Shown here: one piece after another, positions 9,643 through 18,541 of the stretch | Position numbering within the stretch: position 1 is the stretch's first letter | Layout: every line of letters starts with the position of its first letter | Origin: Kushneria aurantia DSM 21353 | GTDB taxonomy: Bacteria > Pseudomonadota > Gammaproteobacteria > Pseudomonadales > Halomonadaceae | NCBI RefSeq assembly: GCF_000382245.1 | Contig: NZ_KB907882.1 | Location: 1 to 62,210 of the forward strand | Reading direction: 5' to 3' | DNA length: 62,210 nt | The notes under the pieces: generated by a model | What the model was told of the DNA's origin: nothing | Database searches by the model: none | Seen by the model: only the letters and a program-made list of their open reading frames with translations | Translations under genes and position numbers: made by a program

Positions 9643-11385
9643 TTACCCCTGCACCTCGTTGGCCTCGGCCGAGGCCCAGTGGCGGCACTTGCTGGTATGC
9701 CCGATGCCCGGGTTGAGCGCGTTGCAGGGATCCAGCTCGCGATAGAAACGCTTCAACTGCGGCTTGGCGTCATAGAGATGGCCGACATTGTGCTCGGCGG
9801 GATACTCCGCACCGCGCTCATCAAGCAGCGCCCACATGCGGTGCTCCAGCGCCTCGACGTCGTTGCCCCGCGCCACGATGTAGTCCTGATGCAGGACATG
9901 GCAGAGAAAGTGCCCGTAGTAGAGCTTTTTGACCAGCTTGCTGTCGATCTCCTCGGGCAGTGTCTCCATCCACTCCCGCTCGTCGCGCCGCAGCGCGATA
10001 TCCAGCGCCAGGATATCCTCGACGCTGTCGCGGTGCATGATGCGGTAACGCACCGCCGCCCCCGCCGCTGCGAAGCGGTGCAGGAAGGCTTTCGCACCGT
10101 CCTCGGCACTGCACTGGAAATAGTCGCCCTCATGGCTTTCAAAATGCGACGCCAGCAGCGCGCGCGTCGGCTCGGCGATATCCGCCGAGACCTTGAGCAG
10201 CAGATGGTGTTCGAAGCGGTCGCGATAGCCTCTCAGACTGGCCGGCAGATGCGAAGGGAAGAGCTGACTCAGGCGCTGCAGCAGACGGTCGGAGAAGTGA
10301 TCGGGCAGCAAGCCGACGCGCTCGCAGAGCGCGTCCAGACGGCTCTTGAGGGCGAAAAAGCGCGGCAGACGCGCCGTCCCCAGAAGCCGTACGGCCAGAA
10401 AGGTATCCTTGCCGTAGACCTCGGCCACATCGAAGGCCTCGCGGTGCATGTATTCACCGGATATCGGCAGCGTGTCGAGCTCGACCAGCAGGCGTCGCCG
10501 CAGCTCGGTCAGCGCCTGAGTGTCGTTGGTACCGATATAAAAGACCTGCGGGTCCCTTTCGCGTTCGAAGGTATCCAGCCGCAGGGCAAAGACCATCAGC
10601 CGCCCCGCCGAACCGGACGCCTCATAAAGCCGCCGTTCGTCGGCGTTGAAGCGGGCCGGCGTAGGGGCATCGACGTCACGCACGTGGTGGTCATAGTCGG
10701 GGTCGGAGGCGGCGGCCCCGCAGTGCTGGATATCCGCGTCGGTAAAATCACCGCGCTCCAGTCGCCCAAGGATCTCCTCGGGCGAATCGCCCAGCGCGAT
10801 GCCCAGATGATTGACCAGCCGCAGCTGGCCGTCGGCCTCCAGCCGGGCGTGCACCGAAAGCTCGGTATAGGCCGGACCTCGCTTGACCAGCGCGCCACCG
10901 GAATTATTGCACACGCCGCCGAACACCGAGGCGCCGAGACAGGAAGAGCCGATGACCGAGTGCGGTTCACGCCCCAGCGGCGCCAGCGCCTTCTCCAGCT
11001 GATCGAGAGTGGCTCCCGGCAGGCAGAGCGCCTGGCGCCCCTCCTCGATCAGCCGGATATGGGCAAGGCGCAGCGTATTGACGATCACGATGTCGCGGTC
11101 ATAGTCGTCACCATCCGGCGTCGAACCACCGGTCAAGCCGGTATTGGCGGCCTGAGTGATGACGATGCAATCGCCCTCGATACAGGCCTTGAGCACCTGC
11201 CACTGCTCAATGAGCGAACCCGGCCGTACCACCGCCAGCACGCTGCCACCGCCAAAGCGGTAGCCGTTTTGAAAGCGCCGCGTACGCGACGCCCCGGTGA
11301 GAACGTGATGACTGCCGACGATATGCCCCAGCGTTTCGAGAAGACGCTGCCTGTCAGCAGTTTCCGTGTGTCGAAGATGGTTCAT
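9643..11385 (-). CDS. dld: Quinone-dependent D-lactate dehydrogenase
   Basis: 580 aa, close to E. coli Dld (571 aa) with long collinear similarity: QAANTGLTGGSTP (FAD-binding PCMH domain), REPHSVIGSSCLGAS, NNSGGALVKRGPAYTE, and the C-terminal membrane-binding domain with KLYYGHFLCHVLHQDYIV and YPAEHNVGHLY. This peripheral inner-membrane FAD enzyme oxidises D-lactate to pyruvate and reduces quinone. The in-frame ATG at 11385 (MNHLRHTETADR) is chosen because the E. coli N-terminus aligns there; upstream codons look non-coding. No lactate permease is adjacent. Confidence 0.95.
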   Translation of the reverse strand: MNHLRHTETADRQRLLETLGHIVGSHHVLTGASRTRRFQNGYRFGGGSVLAVVRPGSLIEQWQVLKACIEGDCIVITQAANTGLTGGSTPDGDDYDRDIVIVNTLRLAHIRLIEEGRQALCLPGATLDQLEKALAPLGREPHSVIGSSCLGASVFGGVCNNSGGALVKRGPAYTELSVHARLEADGQLRLVNHLGIALGDSPEEILGRLERGDFTDADIQHCGAAASDPDYDHHVRDVDAPTPARFNADERRLYEASGSAGRLMVFALRLDTFERERDPQVFYIGTNDTQALTELRRRLLVELDTLPISGEYMHREAFDVAEVYGKDTFLAVRLLGTARLPRFFALKSRLDALCERVGLLPDHFSDRLLQRLSQLFPSHLPASLRGYRDRFEHHLLLKVSADIAEPTRALLASHFESHEGDYFQCSAEDGAKAFLHRFAAAGAAVRYRIMHRDSVEDILALDIALRRDEREWMETLPEEIDSKLVKKLYYGHFLCHVLHQDYIVARGNDVEALEHRMWALLDERGAEYPAEHNVGHLYDAKPQLKRFYRELDPCNALNPGIGHTSKCRHWASAEANEVQG

Positions 11386-11441
11386 GATGGTGATCCCGCT
11401 ATAGACCGATATCACAATCCCGAGCGGTACGCTTTCACCGC

Positions 11442-11564
11442 TCACTCCACCCCATACTGCGCCATCACCAGCTGCGGGTCGATGCGCGTATCGAACCCGT
11501 TAGCAGCCCTTGTCACCGGCAGCAGACGCAGAAGGGATACGGGCATGACGGGTTCCTTGTTCAT
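11442..11564 (-). CDS. Candidate 40-aa ORF coupled to the TraX-like gene
   Basis: Its ATG (11562-11564) overlaps the TGA of the TraX-like gene as ATGA, an arrangement typical of translational coupling. The 40-residue product (MNKEPVMPVSLL...) has a mildly hydrophobic start and ends MAQYGVE. I recognise no family. It could be a real small gene or a chance frame. Confidence 0.25.
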   Translation of the reverse strand: MNKEPVMPVSLLRLLPVTRAANGFDTRIDPQLVMAQYGVE

Positions 11565-12409
11565 CCGTTGGCCAGCCAGAAGGGCAGATAGACGATCAGC
11601 GCGATAATCGCGAGGTGGCCGGGATACCAGCCCAGCCACAGCCAGCGCGGCATTTTCAGCGCCCGCGGCAGGCGTGGCGTCACGCTCGCCAGCCCCGCTG
11701 CCAGCAGCAGCACCGCCAGACTGGTGGCGAAAGCGATGCTCTTGCTGACGCTATAGTAGTTGAGCTGGGCGGTAATCCACAGCACCGGCAACCCGGCAAG
11801 CCAGGCCCAGATACGCACCACGCCGCTGTCGAAATGGCGATAGCAGGCCATCGCCAGCATGAAGGTGGGCACCATCAGCACACCGAAGAAGCCGTACTCG
11901 AGGCGCATGTTGTAGCGCTCCAGCAGCGGCACCAGCAGATAGAGCGCCAGCAGCAGGGCAGACGCACCGGCGGTATGAACAAGGCGACGGCGCAGCTCAC
12001 CGGCCGGCAGACGGTAGACATGGCAGAACCAGCTTCCCAGCAGCAGACCGAGGGTGAGGGTAAAGCAGACGTTGATCATGATGACGCTGGTAAAGCGCGG
12101 CATCATCACATAGGGCAGCTGGGCGATCACGCCGATCACCAGAATACGGCGGGCATAGCGCAGCGGGTTGCGGGTGTCGAACAGGCCGTGCCATGCCACC
12201 ATGGCAGCAAACAGCGGAAACGCCACCCGGCCGATGGTGCTGCTGGCCCAGCTCAGCTGCCACGACAGCTCGTTGGAGAGCGCATAGCGCACCACATGGT
12301 CGGTGGTCATCGAGATCAGCGCCAGCCACTTGCCCCAGTCGGTCCAGTGCGAAGGTGCCCTTGCCATCCTGTTATGGTGCGATGACGTGGCGGTGGCAGT
12401 ATCGGTCAT
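11561..12409 (-). CDS. TraX-like polytopic membrane protein
   Basis: 282 aa. After a hydrophilic N-terminus come about eight hydrophobic segments. The TraX signature is visible: KWLALISMTTDHV with Asp-His in the first membrane segment, then GRVAFPLFAAMVAWH, RRILVIGVIAQLPY, and EYGFFGVL later. TraX of the F plasmid N-acetylates pilin; chromosomal relatives are acyltransferase-like proteins of mostly unknown substrate. Start ATG 12409 has GGAGAG upstream; longer in-frame starts run into the divergent gene. No conjugation genes are near, so a housekeeping envelope role is more likely. Confidence 0.8.
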   Translation of the reverse strand: MTDTATATSSHHNRMARAPSHWTDWGKWLALISMTTDHVVRYALSNELSWQLSWASSTIGRVAFPLFAAMVAWHGLFDTRNPLRYARRILVIGVIAQLPYVMMPRFTSVIMINVCFTLTLGLLLGSWFCHVYRLPAGELRRRLVHTAGASALLLALYLLVPLLERYNMRLEYGFFGVLMVPTFMLAMACYRHFDSGVVRIWAWLAGLPVLWITAQLNYYSVSKSIAFATSLAVLLLAAGLASVTPRLPRALKMPRWLWLGWYPGHLAIIALIVYLPFWLANG

Positions 12410-12512
12410 GGGCTCTCCACTTCGATTGGATCCGGCTGACGTCGGCACTTTACACCATAGGGCGGCGCGACCCGCATCGAAAGCTGCCCGGCCTGAAGAA
12501 GAGAGGAAAATC

Positions 12513-13562
12513 ATGGCCTTCCCATCTCCGGTTGATACCATCAATGTCCTGCTGGTCGGCTACGGCATGATCGGCCGGCTGATGCATGCCCCGCTGATCG
12601 ACAGCGTCGCCGGCCTTGAACTCCACGCCGTGGTATCGAGCCGGCCACAGGCGGTACACGCCGACCACCCGCAGTTGCGAGTATTCCAGACCCTCGACGA
12701 GGCGCTGCGTGACGCCGATATCGCGCTGGTGGTGATCGCCACCCCCAACGACAGCCACGCGCCGCTGGCGCACAGGGCGCTGGCCGCGGGGTGTCATGTC
12801 ATCGTCGACAAGCCCGCCACTCTGGATGCCGATGAGGCACGGGCGCTGGCCACGGCCGCCGCATCACGCGGGCTGATGTTCAGCGTCTTCCACAACCGCC
12901 GCTGGGACGCCGACTTTCTTACCCTCAAGCGGCTGATCGCCGACGATGCGCTGGGCGAGATCGGCCGCTGCCATATGCACTACGACCGCTTCCGACCCGA
13001 AGTGCAGGACCGCTGGCGCGAACGTCCCGGTCCGGGCAGCGGCAGCTGGTACGACCTCGGCTCACACCTGGTGGATCAGACGCTGGTCCTGTTCGGCCGG
13101 CCGCAGGCGGTGTGGGCCGAGCTGGCGGCGCTGCGCCCGGGCGGCGACACGGTAGACTTCTTTCACGTCGTGCTGCACTACCCGCGCCACCGGGTAGTGC
13201 TCGAAAGCCATGCGATGAGCGCCAGTAATGCCCTGCGCTACGCCGTCGACGGCCGCCGTGCCAGCTACCGCAAAAGCGGACTCGACAGCCAGGAGCAGAG
13301 CATGCGCGACGGCGGCTACCCCGGTCAGCCGCAGTGGGGCCTGGACCGCGAGCGCGGCACGCTGACCCACGGCGACGGCACTATCGAGTCGGTGGAAAAC
13401 GCAACCGGCGACTACCGCTGCTTCTACGCCAACGTCGCCGCTCACCTGCGTCACGGCGAGGCGCTGGCGGTTACGCCGGCCCAGGTGATCGACGTCATGC
13501 GCGTCATCGACGCCGCCATCGAGAGCAGCCGCAAGCGGCGCGAGGTGGTGCTGAGCGGTTAG
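12513..13562 (+). CDS. Gfo/Idh/MocA-family NAD(P)-dependent oxidoreductase
   Basis: 349 aa. Rossmann fold with VGYGMIG at about 15-21; the VDKPATLD motif (EKP-type, Glu replaced by Asp); then the C-terminal alpha/beta domain with SVFHNRRWD and WYDLGSHLVDQ, containing the catalytic Asp-x-x-x-His. The WYDLGSHL block resembles YdgJ/YhhX-like proteins. The substrate is unknown. Start ATG 12513 follows AGAGAGGAAA. The stop codon overlaps the convergent selO stop by four bases. Confidence 0.88.
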   Translation: MAFPSPVDTINVLLVGYGMIGRLMHAPLIDSVAGLELHAVVSSRPQAVHADHPQLRVFQTLDEALRDADIALVVIATPNDSHAPLAHRALAAGCHVIVDKPATLDADEARALATAAASRGLMFSVFHNRRWDADFLTLKRLIADDALGEIGRCHMHYDRFRPEVQDRWRERPGPGSGSWYDLGSHLVDQTLVLFGRPQAVWAELAALRPGGDTVDFFHVVLHYPRHRVVLESHAMSASNALRYAVDGRRASYRKSGLDSQEQSMRDGGYPGQPQWGLDRERGTLTHGDGTIESVENATGDYRCFYANVAAHLRHGEALAVTPAQVIDVMRVIDAAIESSRKRREVVLSG

Positions 13563-15049
13563 GTCCCACAGAAGGTCCGAAACACCCTCTCATCCGGCGC
13601 TGCCGGAAGCGTCCAGGCCTCGCGCCCGGGCTGCGCCTCGAAGGGCCGGGCAAGCACTTCGCGCAGCGTCTCGAAGGGGCCGAAGTCACCGTCGACGGCC
13701 GCCGACAGCGCCCGCTCGACCTGATGATTGCGCGCAATATAGAGCGGATTGACGGCCTGCATGCCCGCCGCGATCGTTTCACTGTCGCCCGCTTCACGCG
13801 CCAGCCGCGCCCGCCAGTCGTCAAGCCACGCCTCGATACCGCTGCCGGCATCGAACAGCGAGAGCAGCTCGCGCTCCGCCGCGCGGTCGCGGGCCACCTC
13901 ACCGAGCTGGCGAAAGGTGAGCGTAAAGTCGGCGCGGCCGGCCTTCATCGCCGCCAGCAGGGCGTCGACGAGATCATGATCGCCCTCTTCTTCAGGGCCC
14001 GTCAGCCCCAGTTTGGCGCGCATCAACACCAGCCACTCGTCGGCGTAGATCGCGCTGAAGTCCTGTACCACCTCGGTGGCCCGTTCGATGGCGCGCTCTT
14101 CGGAGTCATCGATCAGCGGCAGCAGCGTCTCCGCCAGCCGCGCCATGTTCCACTGAATGAGAGTCGGCTGATTGCCATAGGCATAGCGGCCGCGCTCGTC
14201 GATGGAGCTGAACACCGTGGCCGGGTCGTAGCGCTCCATGAAGGCACAGGGGCCGTAGTCGATGGTCTCGCCGGAAAGCGTGGTGTTGTCGGTATTCATC
14301 ACCCCATGAATGAAGCCCAGACTCATCCAGCGCGCCACCAGCGCCGCCTGACGCCGCTGTATCGCTTCGAGCAGCGCAAGATAGCGCTCGCCCTCGGGCC
14401 GTTCGGCGGCTTCCGGCAGCAGTTCGGGATAGTGACGCTCGATAACGTGATCGGCCAGCAGCCGGATCGCCTCGGCGTCGTGGCGAGCGCCGAAGTATTG
14501 AAAGGTGCCCACGCGAATGTGGCTGGCCGCCACCCGGGTCAGCACTGCCCCCGGCTCCAGCGTGCGGCGCATCATCCGCTCGCCGCTGGTCACCGCCGCC
14601 AGCGAGCGGGTAGTGGGCACGCCAAGGGCGTGCATCGCCTCGCTGACGAGGTATTCACGCAGCACCGGCCCCAGCGGGGCGCGACCGTCGCCACCGCGCG
14701 AGAAGGGAGTCCGCCCGGCGCCCTTGAGCTGAATGTCACGCAGCCGCCCGTGGCGGTCGGTGACCTCGCCCAGCAGCACCGCGCGGCCATCGCCAAGACG
14801 CGGCACAAAATTGCCGAACTGGTGGCCGGCGTAGGCCTGCGCAATCGGCTCGGCTCCCTCGGGCAGCTCATTGCCGGCCAGCAGTGCAGCCAGCCGCTCA
14901 TCATCCAGACCGCTGCGGTCGATGCCCAGCTCCTCGGCCAGCGCGTCGTTGAAGGCGATCAGCCCGGGAGCCGCCACCGGGTCGGGGCGGAAGGGTTCGA
15001 AAAAGCGCGCCGGCAGGCGAGCGTAATGAAGGGTGAAATCGGCAAACAT
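13559..15049 (-). CDS. selO: SelO-type protein adenylyltransferase (YdiU family)
   Basis: 496 aa pseudokinase of the SelO/YdiU family, which transfers AMP to protein hydroxyls and links to redox stress. Visible motifs are AYAGHQFGNFVPRLGDGRA, the Lys-bearing LKGAGRTPFSR, and HGVMNTDNTTL with the metal site, then IDYGPCAFM. It ends FRTFCGT, where eukaryotic SelO has selenocysteine; here it is Cys. Start ATG 15049 (MFADFTLHYARLP) is chosen over 15088 because family members begin with this segment. The tail overlaps the convergent oxidoreductase gene by four bases. Confidence 0.95.
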   Translation of the reverse strand: MFADFTLHYARLPARFFEPFRPDPVAAPGLIAFNDALAEELGIDRSGLDDERLAALLAGNELPEGAEPIAQAYAGHQFGNFVPRLGDGRAVLLGEVTDRHGRLRDIQLKGAGRTPFSRGGDGRAPLGPVLREYLVSEAMHALGVPTTRSLAAVTSGERMMRRTLEPGAVLTRVAASHIRVGTFQYFGARHDAEAIRLLADHVIERHYPELLPEAAERPEGERYLALLEAIQRRQAALVARWMSLGFIHGVMNTDNTTLSGETIDYGPCAFMERYDPATVFSSIDERGRYAYGNQPTLIQWNMARLAETLLPLIDDSEERAIERATEVVQDFSAIYADEWLVLMRAKLGLTGPEEEGDHDLVDALLAAMKAGRADFTLTFRQLGEVARDRAAERELLSLFDAGSGIEAWLDDWRARLAREAGDSETIAAGMQAVNPLYIARNHQVERALSAAVDGDFGPFETLREVLARPFEAQPGREAWTLPAAPDERVFRTFCGT

Positions 15050-15146
15050 GGTGAGCACTCCGCGGGCTGCTGCCCCTGTACGAAACATCTACCCGCAGAG
15101 TAGTTCAGACCCCGCCCGGCGGACCAGGCGGGGCACGCGACGATCT

Positions 15147-16205
15147 TCAGTCGTCGCCTTTCATGCCACTGACCAGCTGCTCGATGTTGTAGTGAAACAT
15201 CTGCAGATAGGTCGGCGCCGGGCCATCCGGCTCGGAGAGCGCGCCGGCATAGAGCGTACCGCCGGGACGCACACCGGTGGCACTGGCGATCTGCTCGACC
15301 AGCCGCGGGCTGGTGGCATTTTCGAAAAAGTAGCTGTGTACGTTATCGGTGCGAATCTGCTCGATGATACGCGCAACATCCTGCGCCGAGGCCTCGCTGG
15401 CAGTGGTAATGCCCTGCGGCGCGAGAAACTCGATGCCGTAGCGCGCGCCGAGATAGCCAAAGGCGTCATGGGAGGTGAGCACCTTGCGCTGGTCCGCCGG
15501 CACGCTGTCGACCTGTCCGCGCGCCCACTGATCGGCCTGTTCAAGCTCTTCACGATAGGCCTCGCCGTTGGCGCGATAGGTGTCAGCGCCGGCAGGGTCG
15601 ACCTGCGACAGCGCCGCCACGATATTGTCGACCCACACCTCGACGTTGACCGGATCGTTCCAGACATGAGGATCGGCACCATCATGGTGATGGTGGCCCT
15701 CATCGCCGCCGTGGTCGTGACCCTCGTGCGCATGGCCTTCATCGCCATGGCCGTGATCGTGACCCTCGCCGCCGTGGTCGTGGCCCTCGTGCGCCTGACC
15801 TTCATCGCCGTGATCATGGCCTTGAGCTTCACTGCCATGGTCGTGGTCATGGCCACCCGCCATCTCGCGGGGCTCGATGCCCTCGGAGACTACTACCGGC
15901 TCGCCGTCGTAGCCAGAGGCCGCGATCATGCGATCCATCCAGCCCTCCAGCCCCAGGCCGCTCATGAACACGATATCCGCGCTGCGCAGCGCCTGCACAT
16001 CCTGCGGCGTGGGTTCGAAAACATGGGGGTCGCCGTTGGGACCCACCAGGCTGGTCACCTCGACACGCTCACCGCCGACCTCCTTCACCACATCGGCCAG
16101 CACCGTAAAGGTGGCCACCGCCTTCACCTCGGCGGCCTGCGCCACCGCCGCCGCCAGCGGCGTCATCGCCAGTACCGCGCCCAGGCTCCATGCTTTGATG
16201 TTCAT
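15147..16205 (-). CDS. znuA: Zinc ABC transporter substrate-binding protein, His-rich loop
   Basis: 352 aa. Signal peptide (MNIKAWSLGAVLAMTPLAAA, cleavage after about AQA). Cluster A-I fold with zinc-ligand candidates His61 (GDPHVFEP), His near 170 (ADPHVWNDP), His in LTSHDAFGYLG and a C-terminal Asp/Glu region. Between 119 and 165 lies a loop with about 19 His built from GHDHG-like repeats, the zinc-capturing loop of ZnuA proteins, here unusually long. ATG 16205 has AGGAGAG five bases upstream and beats GTG 16211. It is the last gene of the Zur-boxed operon and is secreted to the periplasm. Confidence 0.93.
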   Translation of the reverse strand: MNIKAWSLGAVLAMTPLAAAVAQAAEVKAVATFTVLADVVKEVGGERVEVTSLVGPNGDPHVFEPTPQDVQALRSADIVFMSGLGLEGWMDRMIAASGYDGEPVVVSEGIEPREMAGGHDHDHGSEAQGHDHGDEGQAHEGHDHGGEGHDHGHGDEGHAHEGHDHGGDEGHHHHDGADPHVWNDPVNVEVWVDNIVAALSQVDPAGADTYRANGEAYREELEQADQWARGQVDSVPADQRKVLTSHDAFGYLGARYGIEFLAPQGITTASEASAQDVARIIEQIRTDNVHSYFFENATSPRLVEQIASATGVRPGGTLYAGALSEPDGPAPTYLQMFHYNIEQLVSGMKGDD

Positions 16206-16245
16206 CGCCACTCTCCTTATTCAAGGTTGAAAGAAACCGCACCGC

Positions 16246-17124
16246 TCAGCCGGCCAGATGAGGGCGCAGACGCCGCTGGCGCAGCACCCCCAAACGACCG
16301 AACAGAAACGACAGCAGATAGATACCGCTGGCCGACAGCACGATCGCCGGCCCCGAGGCCACCCCCAGGTGGAAGGAGACGATCAGACCGATCAGACCGG
16401 CGACGAAGGCGACCAGCATGGCGGTCAGCATCATGCCCGGCAGGCTGACCGCCCAGAAGCGCGCGGCGATCGCCGGCAGCATCATCAGCCCCACCGCCAT
16501 CAGGGTGCCCAGCGACTGAAAACCGGCCACCAGATTGAGCACCACCAGCAGCAGAAACAGCACATGGTAGAGATAACCGCGACCGCCCACCGCGCGCAGA
16601 TAGCCGGGGTCGAAGCACTCCATCACCAGCGGCCGGTAGATCAGCGCCAGCAGCACCAGGGTGAGCGAAGCGATGCCGGCGATCAGATAAAGCGCACTCG
16701 GATCGATCGCCAGAATGGTGCCGAACAGCACGTGCAGCAGATCGACACTGGAACCCCTGAGCGACACCAGCAGCACGCCGGCCGCCAGCGAAGTGAGATA
16801 GAAACCGGCGAAGCTGGCGTCCTCGCGCACCAGGGTGGTACGGCTGACCAACCCCGACAGCAGCGCCACCGCCAGCCCTACCACCAGTCCGCCCAGCCCC
16901 ATCGCCGGCAGCGACAGGCCGGCGACCAGAAAGCCGACCGCCGCGCCCGGCAGCACCGCGTGGCTCATGGCGTCGCCCACCAGACTCATGCGCCGCAGCA
17001 TCAGCAGCACGCCCACCGGCCCGGCGCCCAGACCCAGCGCCAGACAGGCCACCAGCGCGCGGCGCATGAAGCCGAAGTCGACAAAGGGTGCCAGCAGCCA
17101 GGTGTAAAGCGTCTCCAGCATCAA
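16246..17124 (-). CDS. znuB: Zinc ABC transporter permease (ABC-3 family)
   Basis: 292 aa with about eight membrane segments. ABC-3 features are RRMSLVGDAMSHAVLPGAAVGF, the coupling region contacting the ATPase, then LVREDASFAGFYLTSLA and LFGTILAID, with GTLMAVGLMMLPAIAARFW near the C-terminus. Its ATG overlaps the znuC stop as ATGA. It forms the inner-membrane channel for metal received from the periplasmic binding protein. Manganese or iron transport by the same family is possible, but the His-rich binding protein and Zur box support zinc. Confidence 0.93.
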   Translation of the reverse strand: MMLETLYTWLLAPFVDFGFMRRALVACLALGLGAGPVGVLLMLRRMSLVGDAMSHAVLPGAAVGFLVAGLSLPAMGLGGLVVGLAVALLSGLVSRTTLVREDASFAGFYLTSLAAGVLLVSLRGSSVDLLHVLFGTILAIDPSALYLIAGIASLTLVLLALIYRPLVMECFDPGYLRAVGGRGYLYHVLFLLLVVLNLVAGFQSLGTLMAVGLMMLPAIAARFWAVSLPGMMLTAMLVAFVAGLIGLIVSFHLGVASGPAIVLSASGIYLLSFLFGRLGVLRQRRLRPHLAG

Positions 17125-17915
17125 ATCGGCTCCTGTGCAGCCAGGGCGGCACAGGAGGGGGCGTTCTCCTGCCAGTGCTCGGTCATCATATTGGCGCGCG
17201 ACAGCGCGTCATCGTCGATCACCCACGCGGTCTCTCCCCAGGCGATCGGCTCGCGCGCCAGCAGCAGCGTCTGCGGAAAGTGGCGGCGCACCTGGCGCAG
17301 ATCGTGGAGCACCGCAATCAGGGTGCGCCCCTGGCCATGCCAGCGCTGAATCAGTTGCAGCAGGTCCTGGGTGGTACGTTCGTCGATGGCGTTGAAGGGT
17401 TCATCGAGCAGGATCACCGGCGCGTCCTGCAGCATCAGGCGGGCAAACAGCACGCGCTGGAACTGGCCGGCGGAGAGTTCACTGATACGCCGCTGCTCGA
17501 AGCCGGCCAATCCCACGTCATCCAGCGCCGCCAGTACACGCGCCACGTCGCCTTTTTTCATGCCGCCGAACAGACCCAGCCGGTGCCAGTCGCCCATCGC
17601 CACGGTGTCGAACACGCTGAGCGGAAAGCTGCGGTCCACCTCGGCAGCCTGCGGCAGATAGCCGTAGTGGCGCGGTGACAGACCGCCACGATCGATATGG
17701 CCCTCGCCGACCACCATGCTGCCGGCCAGCGCCTTGATCAGGGTCGACTTGCCGGCACCGTTGGGGCCAATGACGGCCGTCAGGCTGCCCGGCTCGAAGC
17801 AGCCGGAGAGATGATGCACCGCCGGGTGGCGCTGATAGGTGAGGGTGACGTTATCCAGCCGGATGGGCGCCGGAGCGCTGTTGCCCCGCACGGACCGGGT
17901 AGGGTGATGGCTCAT
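17121..17915 (-). CDS. znuC: Zinc ABC transporter ATP-binding protein
   Basis: 264 aa. Walker A GPNGAGKST, Q-loop YLPQAAEVD, signature ELSAGQFQRV (LSGGQ variant), Walker B VILLDEPFNAID and switch His in VLHDLRQV. It energises uptake with ZnuB. ATG 17915 overlaps the stop of the preceding 55-aa gene as ATGA, so it is probably coupled; no separate strong ribosome site is seen. The C-terminal 30 residues (MTEHWQENAPSC...) extend past the ABC core and contain a lone Cys. Confidence 0.93.
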   Translation of the reverse strand: MSHHPTRSVRGNSAPAPIRLDNVTLTYQRHPAVHHLSGCFEPGSLTAVIGPNGAGKSTLIKALAGSMVVGEGHIDRGGLSPRHYGYLPQAAEVDRSFPLSVFDTVAMGDWHRLGLFGGMKKGDVARVLAALDDVGLAGFEQRRISELSAGQFQRVLFARLMLQDAPVILLDEPFNAIDERTTQDLLQLIQRWHGQGRTLIAVLHDLRQVRRHFPQTLLLAREPIAWGETAWVIDDDALSRANMMTEHWQENAPSCAALAAQEPI

Positions 17916-18079
17916 GGGGTTGCCACCGCCCAGCCCACCGCCAGCCACAGCAGGGCGATACCCGCCAGCGCCAGCAGCAGACGCCACCACACCGGCGCTG
18001 TCAGCAGCGAACGGCGGCAGCGCTTCAGGCGCAGATCGGAAGAGGCGGGAGGCGGGTTATCGCGGGAAGAAACAGGCAT
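17912..18079 (-). CDS. 55-aa single-span membrane protein, first gene of the Zur-boxed operon
   Basis: ATG 18079 to TGA 17912. The product has a polar, proline-rich N-terminus (MPVSSRDNPPPASS), a basic patch (LRLKRCRR) and one long hydrophobic segment (about residues 31-53), ending VATP. The ATGA overlap with znuC and the Zur box 19 bp upstream of its start place it as promoter-proximal gene of the zinc operon. Classical znu operons lack such a gene. I do not recognise the family; a small transporter accessory is possible. Confidence 0.6.
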   Translation of the reverse strand: MPVSSRDNPPPASSDLRLKRCRRSLLTAPVWWRLLLALAGIALLWLAVGWAVATP

Positions 18080-18097
18080 GGCAGAGGCGTCATCGAT

Positions 18098-18120
18098 AAA
18101 GTGTTATACAATATCATTTC
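18098..18120. promoter_or_regulatory. Zur box of the zinc uptake operon
   Basis: A 23-bp imperfect palindrome built around GTGTTATACAATATCATTTC agrees at about 18 of 22 fixed positions with the gammaproteobacterial Zur consensus (GAAATGTTATA-N and its complement). It lies immediately upstream of the first gene of the operon. Zinc-loaded Zur would repress here. The zur gene is not in the window. Confidence 0.8.
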
Positions 18121-18174
18121 ACGAACGCCGTGAGTTGTAAATTGCCCGTATGGCCTCTCCCCGCGACGCCGCGA

Positions 18175-18462
18175 TCAATCCTCGATGCGCGCCAGCAGCC
18201 GCTGCCCGCGTCGCGTACGACGCACGCGGCGCATACCGCTGGAGGCCGCCTTCCAGCCCAGAATACGCGCCATGCCCACCGTCACCCCCGAGGCAGCGCC
18301 CCACAGCAGTGCATCGCGCCAGCGCACACCGGGCTCGTCGGGATTGACCGGCGGGGCGAGCAGGTGGCGGCGCGAGGTGCGCTTGAGCAGCTGACGGGTC
18401 GCCACGCCGGTGACGATCGCCGTAGAGGTGCCGACCAGCGTCCAGAGCGTTTCGGGTTTCAT
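18175..18462 (-). CDS. DUF4235-type small membrane protein
   Basis: 95 aa. Hydrophobic segment at the N-terminus (LWTLVGTSTAIVTGVATRQL), a polar middle (PPVNPDEPGVRWRDALLW), a second hydrophobic segment (GAASGVTVGMARILGW) and a basic C-terminus (RRVRRTRRGQR). This organisation matches DUF4235 proteins of unknown function. ATG 18462 has GAGGAG eight bases upstream. Divergent from the esterase gene. Confidence 0.6.
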   Translation of the reverse strand: MKPETLWTLVGTSTAIVTGVATRQLLKRTSRRHLLAPPVNPDEPGVRWRDALLWGAASGVTVGMARILGWKAASSGMRRVRRTRRGQRLLARIED

Positions 18463-18541
18463 CTTTGCACTCCTCGGGGTTATGTTCTCCCCAGCATGGT
18501 CGAAGGCGGGCCATACCACCAGTTATTGCCAGGGGCGCCCC

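Noticed and set aside
9625-11607. 660-codon open frame antisense to D-lactate dehydrogenase
   Set aside because: Composition-driven shadow with no domain; Dld on the minus strand aligns collinearly with the E. coli enzyme.
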